The position numbers were made by a program, and so were the translations under genes. From contig MCFE01000154.1 of the NCBI GenBank assembly GCA_002104905.1, forward strand, positions 1-64,000: a stretch of 64,000 bases of DNA, given 5' to 3'. The first letter of the stretch is position 1. Each line of letters opens with the position of its first letter. This document shows, in pieces, positions 1 through 11,809 of this stretch. Under the pieces are notes generated by a model that saw nothing but the letters and a program-made list of their open reading frames with translations, ran no database searches and was not told where the DNA came from. The stretch is from Basidiobolus meristosporus CBS 931.73 (lineage: Eukaryota > Basidiobolomycota > Basidiobolomycetes > Basidiobolales > Basidiobolaceae).

Positions 1-710
1 AACACCGGCGGTATAATAATTGAAAATTCCGTTAATAGTCCCGATCAGAGCAAAAAACGACCCACTAGAAGGCTAAGCATTAGAGCGATCACAACGCGGA
101 ATCGAACAAATGTATAACTTACATGAAAGAGAATGGAGAAATAAGGCCACTCCACACTTTCCATGAGCGCCATTTCTCTGACTCCAAAACGTGAAGTAGC
201 TCAGTTTGTTCTAAAGGCGCATTCCAAACTCGAACTTTATCCTGGTTTAAATATGAAGGCTCTAAATGCAAGCTAGCGTATCGTTTTGAAACTTGCCTTG
301 GCCTTGGTTTACTATGAAAACAGTTGGTAGCCTAATGATAGTGAGCAAAAAAGCAAACAGAAAGGCAAACTCTACGTGAGAGCAAGCTGGTTATAAACTT
401 TTACTAACCGAGAGATAAAGAACCTCAAAGCCAGTGAGGGATTTCTGTCAGCATCTACCACGCCGATTTTAACGTTTTGCTTGGTAAGAGAGATATCTTG
501 GGCAACGCTCTCCAACATGGGTTTGAACTGTTTACAGCTCGAACACCATTTGGCATAAAACTCCACCAGCCAAACGTCGTTACCTGACGTTTGCTGCTGG
601 AAGTTCGAATCAGTAAGCTCTATTATCTGGTTTCCCTGAACTGCCGAAAGCACCGAGAAAAGGAGCAGCAGTAGCAGAGATTTGGACCAGAAGTTAGTTA
701 TGGGCGCCAT
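1..710 (-). CDS. TMX-like transmembrane thioredoxin-fold oxidoreductase (partial, 4 exons seen)
   Basis: Reading the minus strand, I infer exons 710-409, 331-313 (only 19 nt), 241-123 and 64 to beyond base 1, all with GT-AG introns (donors GTTAGT, GTAAAC, GTAAGT). The start at 710 begins a signal peptide (residues 1-26, a leucine run). A thioredoxin domain follows with FYAKWCSSC; the redox cysteines are 56 and 59 in a CSSC variant of CxxC. After splicing comes the conserved RLPTVF cis-proline strand, then ESEKWRSW and a hydrophobic stretch in the last exon that looks like a membrane anchor. This order (signal peptide, one thioredoxin domain, transmembrane segment) matches the TMX1 class of ER disulfide oxidoreductases. 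The protein would act on disulfides in the ER lumen. The C-terminus lies off the window. The family call is fairly sure; exon 2 is the least certain part. Confidence 0.75.
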
Positions 711-1699
711 TAAAAATGAGTGGGTAGGTGTGGAAAAGTTGTGTGGCCCATGTTTATAGCAAGTTTAATCTATTTATAAGCAACTATCGTCCCAAGACCA
801 GCCGCACCAAAGTTGGTGTAACCATCGTGGGAGTAAAGCCAATGGTATGGCTCAAACCACACTGAAGACGCCACTCATGCCTCCTAATCTAACTACTTAA
901 GACTCGGTGCGCAATTTGAGGCCACCCTTTCATATTGAAATCTGCCACCATGGAGCTTGAGTATTCAAAGGCTTTCACGAATCGAAACATTGAGGATCCC
1001 TCGCTGGAGTCCATCGCCTTTGGAGAGGGCTTCTGTATATGGCGTTGACTAGATAATCTTGACCATTGTGCTTTGAATGGAAACCTCTTCCGATACAGGT
1101 GAGCCATTTCACTGATATAAATTAGCTCATTCTGCGCCGGTCATCATTGGCTGACAATGCTCAACCCAGTGCCTCGAGAAGAATGTGTTCCAAAAGTACA
1201 CTGGCGGTCTTGGCGAAGACTAGTCAGGATCATTTACAGCGCCATGTCAATTGGATTCGTGCCTAACCTGCCGCTTGGCTGTTCGCACACATCGCAAGGC
1301 AGAGACGCCCGACAGGCGCAGGACCACAGCGTTGTGCTTTAGTCTCGTAAAGAGTGCCGTTGGAGGGCAAAATGAATCGCAAAGAGCTCGACCGTCCGCC
1401 AGGCTTCTCGAATGATGATGTCGATGCAGCATTGATCGGCAGTTCTGCGCGGTGCAGGATGAGGCTATGCATAAAGGGCATTCAACAACGGAAAGGCCAC
1501 GGACGAAGGGGATGGCTTCCATTTGACCTAGCATAGGCCGGTGTTTCTTCGAGGTTCAGCCCCATATATGCGCTGACAGGCCTCTTGGCCAGAAATCAGA
1601 TATAGCCGCTATCGGTTAGTGGAGATTCACACCGATATTGACGAGTGAGCGGCTCCCAAGAAAAAGGCAATCGCGCGAGCTGGCTTACTCAACACACGG
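711..1699. other. intergenic, no supported gene
   Basis: This stretch lies upstream of the TMX-like gene. It has only short overlapping open frames on both strands, with no recognisable motif. It should contain the promoter of the minus-strand gene, but I see no clear TATA element. Confidence 0.5.
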
Positions 1700-1706
1700 C
1701 CGTGAT

Positions 1707-2311
1707 TTATTGGTAGGCAACTTTAGATATAGTGAATAGCTTTGAGAGGCCACGCCCATACTGATGAATGCTACTGGCGACCAACGTTCCACTGTAAGTG
1801 CCGATTATCTTGTTATAGGCTGCAAAGCCAGTCGACACAGTCAGCGAGGACGCTGTAGTGACACAAGTAGGCGCTGACAGGGGGAGCATTCCCTCTGGTA
1901 AAGACAGCATAACTGTGCGTTGGAATGTAAACAACTCACGGGTTCGCAGAGGAACATGAAATGAAAAATGCGAGGTTTTACATCCCCAAGTCCAAAGTGG
2001 AGGCAATTATAGGACGCTGTTCCAATCTATCTGACTCTAGAACCACTGAAGTGTGTTTTCTTATGCGGGATCGCAAACACTGCCAAGTTTGTATAGTAAT
2101 TGCAAACACCGCGCCAACATCACTGCATCCTGTACACCAGCAGACCATCAGTGCTGAAAAGCCCCCTTTACAGTCCTGACAGCCCGGGCTCAACATTCTT
2201 GCTGACGAGCCTTGGCATATTCATGTATATAGCTGACAGATCAAAGCCAGTGAAGTTAGGGACAGCTGCGGCCCAGAAGACTGGGTACCTCAAACTTGTG
2301 TGCCGAAGCAT
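1707..2311 (-). CDS. possible spliced hypothetical gene
   Basis: This is weak. On the minus strand an ATG at 2311 opens a 47-codon frame that reads like protein (RYPVFWAAAVPNF, YMNMPRLVSKN) and stops just after a possible donor (ACT|GTAAAG at 2171). Splicing from there to an acceptor near 1917 (CACAG|TTATGC) keeps a sensible frame (YAVFTRGNAPP). A further frame with AYNKIIGTYSG ends at 1707, and its stop overlaps an AATAAA signal. I cannot join all pieces with certainty and recognise no family. It could equally be non-coding. Confidence 0.25.
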
Positions 2312-2644
2312 GTGTTGCTTAATTACATGCAACGGTTAGACGGGCGTTCCAAGTTGTTGAGATGGAAGGCCACACAGCTGGACTGCTGCCTAAAACACAA
2401 CAGAACCAATGGATGCACCAAAAAGAAGGCGGTTTACGCAAAAGCCATGCCAATCATTCTTAAATCAACCAAGTCGACCAGGTTCGCACTGGATATGCAG
2501 GTTATCTCTCGCCTTGAATCGATTTTTTTTGATAGGCAAGGGGTTTGGACTCGGGTTGGGGGATGGAGAATTCACATGTTTAAAAGGAAAATTTTCCATG
2601 GGAAACACTCCTTTCACTAGCTCTTAGCAAGTACTCCTGATACC

Positions 2645-3176
2645 ATGGTGAAATTCATTAAGCCCGGTAAGGTGAGTGGCACGCTTATTGATGACCGGTC
2701 CACGCAATCTGCCACACAGACTCGGCGATCAGCGCGACCAACCTAGCCAGTGAATCCTTATAATAACCAAGCCATCCATCATGAACACCTAGGTTGCTAT
2801 CGTTCTTCAAGGCCGCTATGCCGGTAAGAAGGTTGTCGTCGTCAAGAACTTCGATGAGGGTACCAAGGAGCGTCCTTATGGCCACGCCATTGTTGCCGGT
2901 GTGGAAAGATATCCCCTCAAGATCAACAAGTCCATGGGCAAGAAGAGAATCACCAAGCGCTCCAAGGTTAAGCCCTTCATCAAGGTCGTCAACTACAACC
3001 ACATCATGCCAACCCGTTACGGTTTGGAATTGGAGGAAATCAAGAAGGCCGTTTCCCACGAGACTTTCCAAGAACCCACTCAAAGAACCTCCTCAAAGAA
3101 GGCCATCAAGAAGCTCTTCGAGGAACGTTACACTTCCGGAAAGAACAAGTGGTTCTTCACCAAGCTCAGATTCTAG
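2645..3176 (+). CDS. RPL27: 60S ribosomal protein eL27
   Basis: This is a component of the large cytosolic ribosomal subunit. Exon 1 is 2645-2671, nine codons reading MVKFIKPGK. An intron follows at 2672-2792 (GTGAGT to CCTAG). Exon 2 is 2793-3176 and ends in TAG. The spliced protein is 136 residues, the normal length for eL27. Hallmarks are [17 protein letters not shown], the basic stretch [20 protein letters not shown] and the conserved C-terminus [12 protein letters not shown]. An intron right after the first few codons is common in fungal ribosomal protein genes and often affects their expression. A polyadenylation signal AATAAA lies at 3269-3274. The frames seen on the opposite strand are shadows of this gene. 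Confidence 0.97.
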
Positions 3177-4501
3177 ATGTACACGTGACTCCTTGTAAAG
3201 TTATTTGCTATAGTTTAGTATGGCAAGGCTCCAGAAATACGTGCGACTGTGGTTTGGAGCTAGCTAGAAATAAATCTTCTTCAAACCTAATCTGTTCTGC
3301 GGAGCTTGACCACGCAGTGTTCACCGGTCCTGTGGCGCGGACCAATCAGGGGCTGGCGGGTGCAGACATGCATTGCTCAGCTTAAACACAGCGAAGTGGA
3401 TTCGCTGGCCCGACGGAAACATCGGGGATCTTCGCCACTGGTGTGGCGTTACCGAGCCCAGATCTGACACCGTTTTGACCCAAAATGACCTTGGCGTCTA
3501 GTGATTTGTAGAAAGCACCCAGTGGAATCGTCGTAACACGGGGATGCAGCTGGGTGTGCAGTCAGGCTCGGTAGAATGAGCACGTAAACGGGACGTGGCA
3601 AGACCCGGGTAGTCGACTCTCCAGCACGGTTGACCGTGCCTGAGAGCAGTGCTGAAAGGGGAGGGTGGCCCATCTGGCCCTCGCTACTTATTGGCTCCTG
3701 GTGGGGAGCAACCAAGGCGGGTGTGTAACAAGGGGATGGCAACGACACGCAGCTATCTGCGCCATCGCTAGCGAGCGCTCGATACAGGACGAAGCCTGCT
3801 TGGGGGGAGGGAGTAGTCTCCCATGCATGCTCCGTGGCGCACGAGCCATAGAGGAGCACCGAGCGATCAGCTGCCGATGGTGTGGTGGAGTGGCTCCGCC
3901 GGCGATTATCGAGCGTTGGGTTGGGGTCCATTTCGTGGTTGCAGGCGGCGGGGAGCGAGGGGCGCCCGCTCAACAGACGGCCCGCCAATGGTAGGTCCGT
4001 TGGTCGGGATTGGTAATTGGTAGGGCTATGTGACGTGTAGGGTGACTGCTGAGAATCAAGTGCTCAGCGAGGGGCTGATGATTGGATGGAGCGATTGTTC
4101 AGGTAAATGCTACACAGCAATGGAGCCCTCGTTTTGGTTGACATCATTCGACATCAAGCACCAAATTAGCCGGACGAAGCCTCAACGAATTAGGTTGGCG
4201 ACCAGGTATCAGCAGGTAAGTAAGCGCAGTAGTATTGGTGATACGGGACTGCTTCCCAAGAATTTTCATCCTTGCCAACCATGGAACAGCAGGGGCCCGT
4301 CGTATAAAATTGGCCAATCGAGCCCACACCAGATCAATTGATTGTTGGTTGCAGCACCCGAACGCCTTTATTCACGGAAGGTTTGCCTGTCTTGTCTGGT
4401 ATCCTAGAAGCCTGGACCCCATCCCCAATATCATTCCCACACACTCGAGGCGAGGACTTCTGTCGACCCGCTCCCCCCCCGAACCCCACGTAGCCTCCAC
4501 A
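3177..4501. other. intergenic region
   Basis: It holds the eL27 3' end (AATAAA at 3269-3274) and the upstream region of the next gene. A 179-codon open frame on the minus strand (3449-3988) is rich in Pro, Ser and Arg, has no recognisable motif, and is probably a by-product of GC-rich sequence. An open frame that runs upstream of the ATP-grasp gene from 4235 is probably leader. Confidence 0.5.
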
Positions 4502-6222
4502 ATGAGCATCCACAGTGATCAAGCTGCGCCACGCGAGGGTGCTGAGCGACGCTCCGGCCCTGCTGATGGAGCCGCCCTGTCCAGCACCACCACCCAAACC
4601 AGCCAGCCCGAGGCTCAGCAGCCAGCAGAGAAGAAGCGCCAGCATGGCTCTGCCAAGCTAGTCCAGCAGGGGGAGTTCGAGCCCGAGCAGCACTTCTACC
4701 CTCGGGTCCTCAACGCGCAGATCCACCCGCTGGTTGCGTCTTTCTTCACCTTGGGCAACGAGCGGATCATCGCTCGCTACGCTCATCTGAATCCGCAAGT
4801 GGACATCGACGTTCTGAGCAAGATCCTGTGCGAATATCACCCTATGCACTTCCAGTGGGCCGGTAAGTACCGAACCCTAACCCTAACCCTAACCCTAACC
4901 CTCACCTCAGCCCCAACCCCTCCTAACCACACCCTATTCGTCACAGGCTCGGACCTCTTCAACGTCACCAACGCCCAAGGGCATCGCCAGATGATCATCG
5001 TGGAGACTAACTCATGTCCCTCCGGACAGAAGTCCATGCCGTTGCTTAGCGACATCGACGAGTTCGGTGGGTATCGGATCGTGCTCGAGTCGGCGTTCCG
5101 CGAGCAGCTGGGCGCTGCGGATCCCAGCCTCGGCGGGCTAGCTGTGATCTACGACAAGAACCAGATGGAGGCGAGTGGGTACGCAGCCGTCATGGCGGAC
5201 ATCATGAAGGAAGAGGTGCACCTTGTAGAATACTACCACGACGACAACGACCCGCCCGCCAAATGGGTGGATCGAGTGCTGCACGTCCGAGACCGAAACA
5301 ATGGTAAGCCTGTGTGGATCCTGCTGGCTCCGACCTTGCTCTAATCCCCATGCTCTTGCCAGAATGGCACCCCATTCGTGCGTGCTTCCGTTACGTCACC
5401 CAAAAGCCGTGGAATCGGATTCCCCTGAACACGCGCACCATCGTAATGAACAAGATCATCACCTGCCTGGCTGGCGGGCGCAACAAGATGATGGCCGCTC
5501 GCGCCTATGAGTTTCTCAACGCAGAGATCATGGATAGCGGGCTGTCCATCCGTATGCCCGAGACGATACGGAATGTGACCAAGGGCGAGATCCCTCTGTG
5601 GATCGATTCGATGGGCGGCCAGGCGGTGCTGAAAGTACCGTACAGCAATGCCGGCCAGGGCGTCTACACCATCACCAACGGCGAGGAGCTCCGCAAGTTC
5701 ATGGAGACCGAGCACCATTACGACAAGTTCATCGTCCAGTCGTTGGTGGGAAACGCCTCCTGGTCCTCCACGACCCGCTCGGGCCGTTTCTACCACGTGG
5801 GCACCATTCCCAATCGCAAGAACCACACGTACGTGTCGGACCTGAGAATGATGGTTGCGGGTGACCGAAACGGGTTCCGGCCGGTGTGCATCTACGCCCG
5901 CAAGGCACGCAAGCCGTTGCTGGGCCACCTCGAGGATGATCCCAGCATCACGTCCTGGGAGATGCTGGGCACCAACCTATCAGTGAAGAGCGACGAAGGC
6001 TGGGCCACGGAGACCACCAGACTGCTGCTCATGGACCGCAAGGATTTCAACCAGCTCGGGCTCGGAATCGACGACTTGATCGATGCCTATGTACAAACGG
6101 TGCTCAGTGTTGTTGCCATAGACAGAATGTGCCAAAGGCTGTTCTCGAACGGAAAGTTCGACCAAGAGCTGTTCAGTGCGCTGAATCCCGACGACGCACT
6201 GCTCAACGAAATAATCCTGTAA
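4502..6222 (+). CDS. predicted ATP-grasp-fold protein, conserved fungal type
   Basis: Three exons are inferred: 4502-4862, 4947-5303 and 5363-6222, with introns GTAAGT-ACAG and GTAAGC-CCAG, giving 525 residues. I chose the ATG at 4502 (context CACAATG) over the in-frame ATG at 4235, because protein-like composition begins there with a short low-complexity N-terminus. Later parts contain [32 protein letters not shown], and [12 protein letters not shown] near residues 330-341. The last looks like the nucleotide-binding loop of the glutathione-synthetase/ATP-grasp fold. It is followed by [10 protein letters not shown] and a phosphate-loop-like basic segment. I infer an ATP-dependent ligase or kinase-like activity, but the substrate is unknown. 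The first intron contains telomere-type repeats, is a multiple of three in length and has no stop, so intron retention would keep the frame. AATAAA lies at 6294-6299. Confidence 0.7.
4873..4902 (+). repeat. interstitial telomere-type repeat (CCCTAA) in an intron
   Basis: Four full CCCTAA units and part of a fifth lie in the first intron (4863-4946) of the ATP-grasp-like gene, beginning ten bases after the GTAAGT donor. CCCTAA is the C-rich strand of the TTAGGG telomere repeat used by most fungi. The array is 30 bases long and perfect. Confidence 0.95.
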
Positions 6223-6529
6223 ATATCTCGAAGCGTGGTTCTGATTGTCGCCTCGTGGATTTCTTTAGCCCGTCAGAGCCACCCAATCTCTTGAATAAAC
6301 CAAGGTCAGTCGAAGTCATGTGCACCGATGGGTTGGTGCCGAAGGGGGGAGGGAGGTTGCGATGGGGCAGAGACGTGTGAGTGGCTTACGTTTGAATAGG
6401 CCAGGAGATGATTTACATTTGGCAGGTTTATTATGTTACATTTGAAGCAAGCACATATGAAATGTTTAAGGTTAGCATAGACTTGTCTAATTAAATACAG
6501 CACGGGATCTTGTGTACAGCCGGCGTCTC

Positions 6530-6784
6530 CTAGCAGATGCCGGTGTAGGCCTCGCTGGAGCGGATCAGCACGGAAGGATTGGTGACGGGCGGGGGTGGGG
6601 GTGGGACCTGTGGCCCAAGGGAGCTGAGGTCTTCGGTGCGGTAAACCCCATCCGAGTAGTTCCGTTGGTAGTAGTTGGCGTCCCTGCGGTCGATTTCGTG
6701 GCATCCACCTCTTCTTTTGGTGTACTTGCGAGTTTTCCAGTGGGTGAACAGATACGAGCCCTGGATTCTTTCTATCAGACCCAT
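6530..6784 (-). CDS. small hypothetical protein, 84 residues
   Basis: A single open frame from an ATG at 6784 (ACACATGGG) to a TGA near 6530. The protein is basic and aromatic in the middle (FTHWKTRKYTKRRGGCHE, RDANYYQRNYSDGVYR). It then has a run of seven prolines and ends in TGIC, a C-terminal cysteine. Composition and the lack of a similarly good frame on the other strand support coding. A TATA-like element on the same strand lies at 6963-6969, about 180 bases upstream. I do not recognise the family. The larger overlapping minus frame 6306-6890 is rich in His, Pro and Arg and is probably a shadow. Confidence 0.5.
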   Translation of the reverse strand: MGLIERIQGSYLFTHWKTRKYTKRRGGCHEIDRRDANYYQRNYSDGVYRTEDLSSLGPQVPPPPPPVTNPSVLIRSSEAYTGIC

Positions 6785-6962
6785 GTGTGCGCAGGGAGTA
6801 TCTGGAGTGGGGTGGCGTGGGGCGGGTGTGGAGTAGGCGCAAATGCAAGTGAGAGTGCGAGGGTAGGTTGTTTGGCGGCGTTCGGCTCAATGAACCACAC
6901 GGAGTGACCTCGAAATGAAATGCAGCAAAGTTCTTAACGTCGTCACCGCGGCCTGCTCCAAG

Positions 6963-6969
6963 TTATATA
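6963..6969 (-). promoter_or_regulatory. TATA-like element
   Basis: TATATAA on the minus strand, suitably placed for the small hypothetical gene that starts at 6784. Confidence 0.4.
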
Positions 6970-7677
6970 TCGGTTGTCATGTGGGAACAGCCAATGGCGT
7001 GCGGCGCTGCCAATCTGGAATTCTAGCAATCGTGGTGGTTCATGGAGAATCCAAGCATCATTCTTACTAATCCAAATCGATGCCAAAGTCATTTCGGGAT
7101 GCGCACTTCATATCCACTGACATCAGCAATTCGTCAAACCATGGACATCATGACATTCTGCAATCCGTGTCATCAGGGGGATCGAGGAGCCGCCTTGGAA
7201 GCACCCGTATCGGCACTCAGGAGCAGCTCCCTAAGGCCGGGTCGTGGCGCCGTTTGGCGATCAGCCCGCATTGTGATGATGCATGACACCAGATCCGCCC
7301 GATCAGAGCCGCTAGAGTTGGCTCAACAAGTAACGCCGGCCGTCCCAGTGGAATTAATATCCACGCAATGCCCATTCGGTGATTCGATGCGAGGGTGAAT
7401 CCGCTTTCAAGCAACCGACGGCCAATCCATGTGCCTGCCCGATAAATTACGACAATCATGATGATTAAGCGGGCTCCTTGACGTATTTGGTTCCCCAAAC
7501 TGACGATGCCGACCAATCTCCCACCCATCGGCCAGACCCGCCTTCCAACGAAAGATCTCCCGCAAACCCTAGCCCAATGATCGCCTCTCACCGAGACCAT
7601 CCACGGCTCGGATGGATTGGCTTTCGGATATCCGGGCTGCACGGTGGTGTGGTGTTGAAGAGGTCCAGAGCGGGTTA
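6970..7677. other. intergenic, no supported gene
   Basis: Only short overlapping frames without motifs are present. The left part should hold promoter sequence for the minus-strand small gene, and the right part the 3' flank of the kinase gene. Confidence 0.5.
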
Positions 7678-7774
7678 TTTATTTGTTTATGTATAGCAAA
7701 ATGAGGGGATTCGGCGAGAAAGGGTGAAAGGAGAATTGCAAAAGGACAGGCGGATACTACAGGGGAAGGGCCGT

Positions 7775-9326
<1,552 letters not shown>

Positions 9327-9668
9327 TTTAGTTGGAGAAAGGAAAAGGTCTAGCGCAAACGCGGTTTAAACATGATTCGTAACTTGGGAATGTTCTCTCG
9401 ATTAATGTCAAAAAAAAACCTTTTTCCTGGTCCCTATCCTGGCCACCGGGATCGTTTCGTGGTCCGCATTTGGATTGAAACACTTGTTGCTGGCCATACA
9501 TGTCGAGTTCGAATTTCCATCCAAAACGAATCGATCGATCGAGTCGTGTCCTCGGTGCGACCAACGATTAACGACTAGCGATTAGTGACTAACGACTAGA
9601 CTAACTGATCGTTTGGAGCTACCATCTGGATTGCTCTGGTCTGACTTTATGCACATGAAAGATCGGCC
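9327..9668. other. promoter region of the kinase gene
   Basis: No open frame of note. At about 9566-9600 there is a short degenerate tandem motif based on AACGACTA and GATTAGTG. GATCGATCGATC occurs near 9531. Confidence 0.4.
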
Positions 9669-10164
9669 ATGAACATGAACAAACGATGTTTGGAAATGCT
9701 GGCCGCCCGGGCAGTGCAGACGAAACTGATGGCAAGTGAGAATGACTCAAGCAAGATGGATGAGTGTGGCTCAGTCAAGCAGCCATCATCTCGAGTAGGG
9801 GCTTTCTGCTTGACTCCAGCCGTATCCACGGCAACAGCTTGGGCCCGGTCATCCTTCAGGCGTCAATGTGGCAGCATTTGCAACCGAGGTCCGTCGCGGA
9901 AATCAGAATCGCACACAGACAACCGAGCGTCCCCCGCGTTCAGATGAGGAAGTGGCCCAGCCCGCAGCTTCTCATCGACGGTCCAACTCCTTGGTATTCA
10001 GCAGCGATGGTGCGTCTCGTGTGCGGTGCAATCCTGACCCCGCGGTAACCTGTTTCCATCGTACTATGACGGGCAAGGCCTCCCCACTGAATACCTTTCC
10101 GCCAAAGGAGGTACACTGGATGGAGGGGGTTTCAGGAGGAGATGCCAGGCAAGATCAATGCTGA
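9669..10164 (+). CDS. possible hypothetical gene, weak
   Basis: Two plus-strand frames could belong to one spliced gene. One starts at 9669 (MNMNKRCLEMLAARAVQTK). The other ends at 10164 and contains RPPRSDEEVAQPAASHRRSN. A GT-AG pair near 9795-9859 is possible but does not clearly join the two frames. There is no known motif. It sits between the divergent kinase promoter and the bZIP 3' end and may not be a gene. Confidence 0.2.
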
Positions 10165-10701
10165 GACGGCCCTCATGGTGTCATCAGCAGCCACCCAACA
10201 ATGAGCCATGATCCTACGATCACAGCTCAATGCCAGCGTACGCAGTGGAACGGGGTTAATTCCAACCTCATCGTGACGCCATCCGAACCAGTGCGTCTGC
10301 TCACGAGGCTGCTCTCGATATGATTGGCAGGATCTGGGGCAGCGAATCGCCGCATAGTGCGCCGAACCGCGAGCGCGGGGAACCAGCATCCCACATCCCA
10401 CACCCCTCGATCCCCAACGGCCAATAGGCCAAGCTGCACAGTTTCACGGATGATTTCGAATAGCTTTATTTTGTCTTGGCAGTGGTGGTCTACAAATCAG
10501 CGGGCCACCGACCGATTTTCTATAATACAACGTACATTGAGCAATATATATGTGATCTTTACGAATCACGCTAAATAGATTATGACATGAAATCGGAATC
10601 GCAATCGCAGTCGAGGCGAAACTGTGCGACAGTTACAAATACAAGAGAGTAAGAATGGATGGTGTACAGCTGAATCCCAACGCTCTGGAGGGACCTCTTG
10701 A

Positions 10702-11646
10702 CTAGTGTGGATGCAGAGAAGCAGCACGCAACGCCTCCAGCTCTTGAAGAACGTCGCAAAGCTTCGCTTTCAGAGCGTTGTTCTCGTTTCGTAGCGCTTG
10801 GTTAAGACCTTCAAGGTCACGTAAAAACTGGGTCCGCTTCTCCCTGCTTCGACGGGCAGCAAGTCGGTTCCGCTCACGCCTGCGGTTGAGACGCTTCTCT
10901 ACGACGTTCTGCTGAGAGTCGGATTCGTTCGTCTCATCGGTCTTCGGGGAATTCATCTCGGGCTGCCGCCTGTCTGGCTCTGGCGAGACTTTGCTGTGTG
11001 TGTTCGAAACGTTGACGAAGGTGCTTTTGGTATTTTGGAGCGGGATGTTCACGGAGAGCCGGCGTGCAGCCCGAGACAGGTCCAGATCATGAAGAACGGC
11101 CGATGTGCTGTCCAAATCGCCCCAGGAGAACACCCGCTTTCGCCCATTGGTCATGTCAGGATAGTCTGTAAGGCGCTCGGCGACGTCTCCGGGGAGACTT
11201 GAGCGACGGTGAGCGCTCATGGGAGAGCACTCCACGAGCGTGGGGTTCTTGACCATTGGCTCCCTAGGGGGGGCAGGTTGCTCAAAGCCACTCCACTCAA
11301 ACCGGTCGGTGTTCATCCCATAGCAAGAGCCAAACGATGGGTCCTGGGATAGCAACTCGTTGGAGAAGCACATCTGCGTGCCAATCTCCTGGGTCACGGG
11401 AAAGTTCAGGGAAGCCTCGTCTTCGCTGACGCTGCTACGAATCCCAACCTGCTCGGTGGCAGTGTTGTGGACGGAGTCGTTCTCGCTGTCGCTTTGTTGT
11501 AGGGTTTCGTTGAGGAAGGTGTCGAATTCATGACCGCCCTCGGCCTTGGTTTCGATGAGGTCTTCCATGAAATTCCAAATCGGATTGGGAAGTGGGTCGG
11601 TCAGCAAGTGAGGGAAGTTGGTCAAGTTGTTCGAAACAAACTCCAT
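10702..11646 (-). CDS. bZIP transcription factor
   Basis: Single-exon gene of 314 residues and a likely nuclear DNA-binding regulator. The C-terminal bZIP domain has basic region KRLNRRRERNRLAARRSREK (251-270), with the invariant Asn and Arg of the N-x7-R pattern in NRLAARRSR. A zipper follows with hydrophobic d positions at Leu278, Leu285, Leu292, Val299 and Leu306, exactly seven apart. The N-terminal 240 residues are acidic and rich in Ser and Thr, as in an activation domain, and include an RRSSLP site that could be phosphorylated. The start at 11646 is the first ATG in the frame. A TATA box lies about 155 bases upstream (11798-11807) and AATAAA at 10470-10465. The ATF/CREB or AP-1 subclass cannot be set from this alone. 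Confidence 0.93.
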   Translation of the reverse strand: MEFVSNNLTNFPHLLTDPLPNPIWNFMEDLIETKAEGGHEFDTFLNETLQQSDSENDSVHNTATEQVGIRSSVSEDEASLNFPVTQEIGTQMCFSNELLSQDPSFGSCYGMNTDRFEWSGFEQPAPPREPMVKNPTLVECSPMSAHRRSSLPGDVAERLTDYPDMTNGRKRVFSWGDLDSTSAVLHDLDLSRAARRLSVNIPLQNTKSTFVNVSNTHSKVSPEPDRRQPEMNSPKTDETNESDSQQNVVEKRLNRRRERNRLAARRSREKRTQFLRDLEGLNQALRNENNALKAKLCDVLQELEALRAASLHPH

Positions 11647-11797
11647 GGCTAATGCTTGGTTGCTTCGCGGGGTTCAATTACACAGGAGGGAGTGTGGCGA
11701 TCGATGGTCGGAACTTTACAATTGTGGAGGAGAATCGTTGTGATGGAAATGGTAAGGGAAATTCACAAGACTGACAGTCATAGGGATCTTCATGCCG

Positions 11798-11807
11798 CTT
11801 ATATAGC
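11798..11807 (-). promoter_or_regulatory. TATA box of the bZIP gene
   Basis: GCTATATAAG on the minus strand, about 155 bases upstream of the bZIP start codon. The position fits a core promoter. Confidence 0.55.
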
Positions 11808-11809
11808 CA

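Noticed and set aside
889-1107. 72-codon minus-strand frame as a gene
   Set aside because: Short, no motif, no splice partner found; left as intergenic.
2685-3083. 132-codon minus-strand frame over eL27
   Set aside because: It is the antisense shadow of the ribosomal protein exon.
3449-3988. 179-codon minus-strand open frame as a gene
   Set aside because: Composition is that of GC-rich antisense sequence, there is no motif, and an overlapping plus-strand frame of similar quality exists.
4873-4902. Telomere or chromosome end
   Set aside because: The array is only 30 bases, lies inside an intron with good splice sites, and unique gene sequence continues on both sides.
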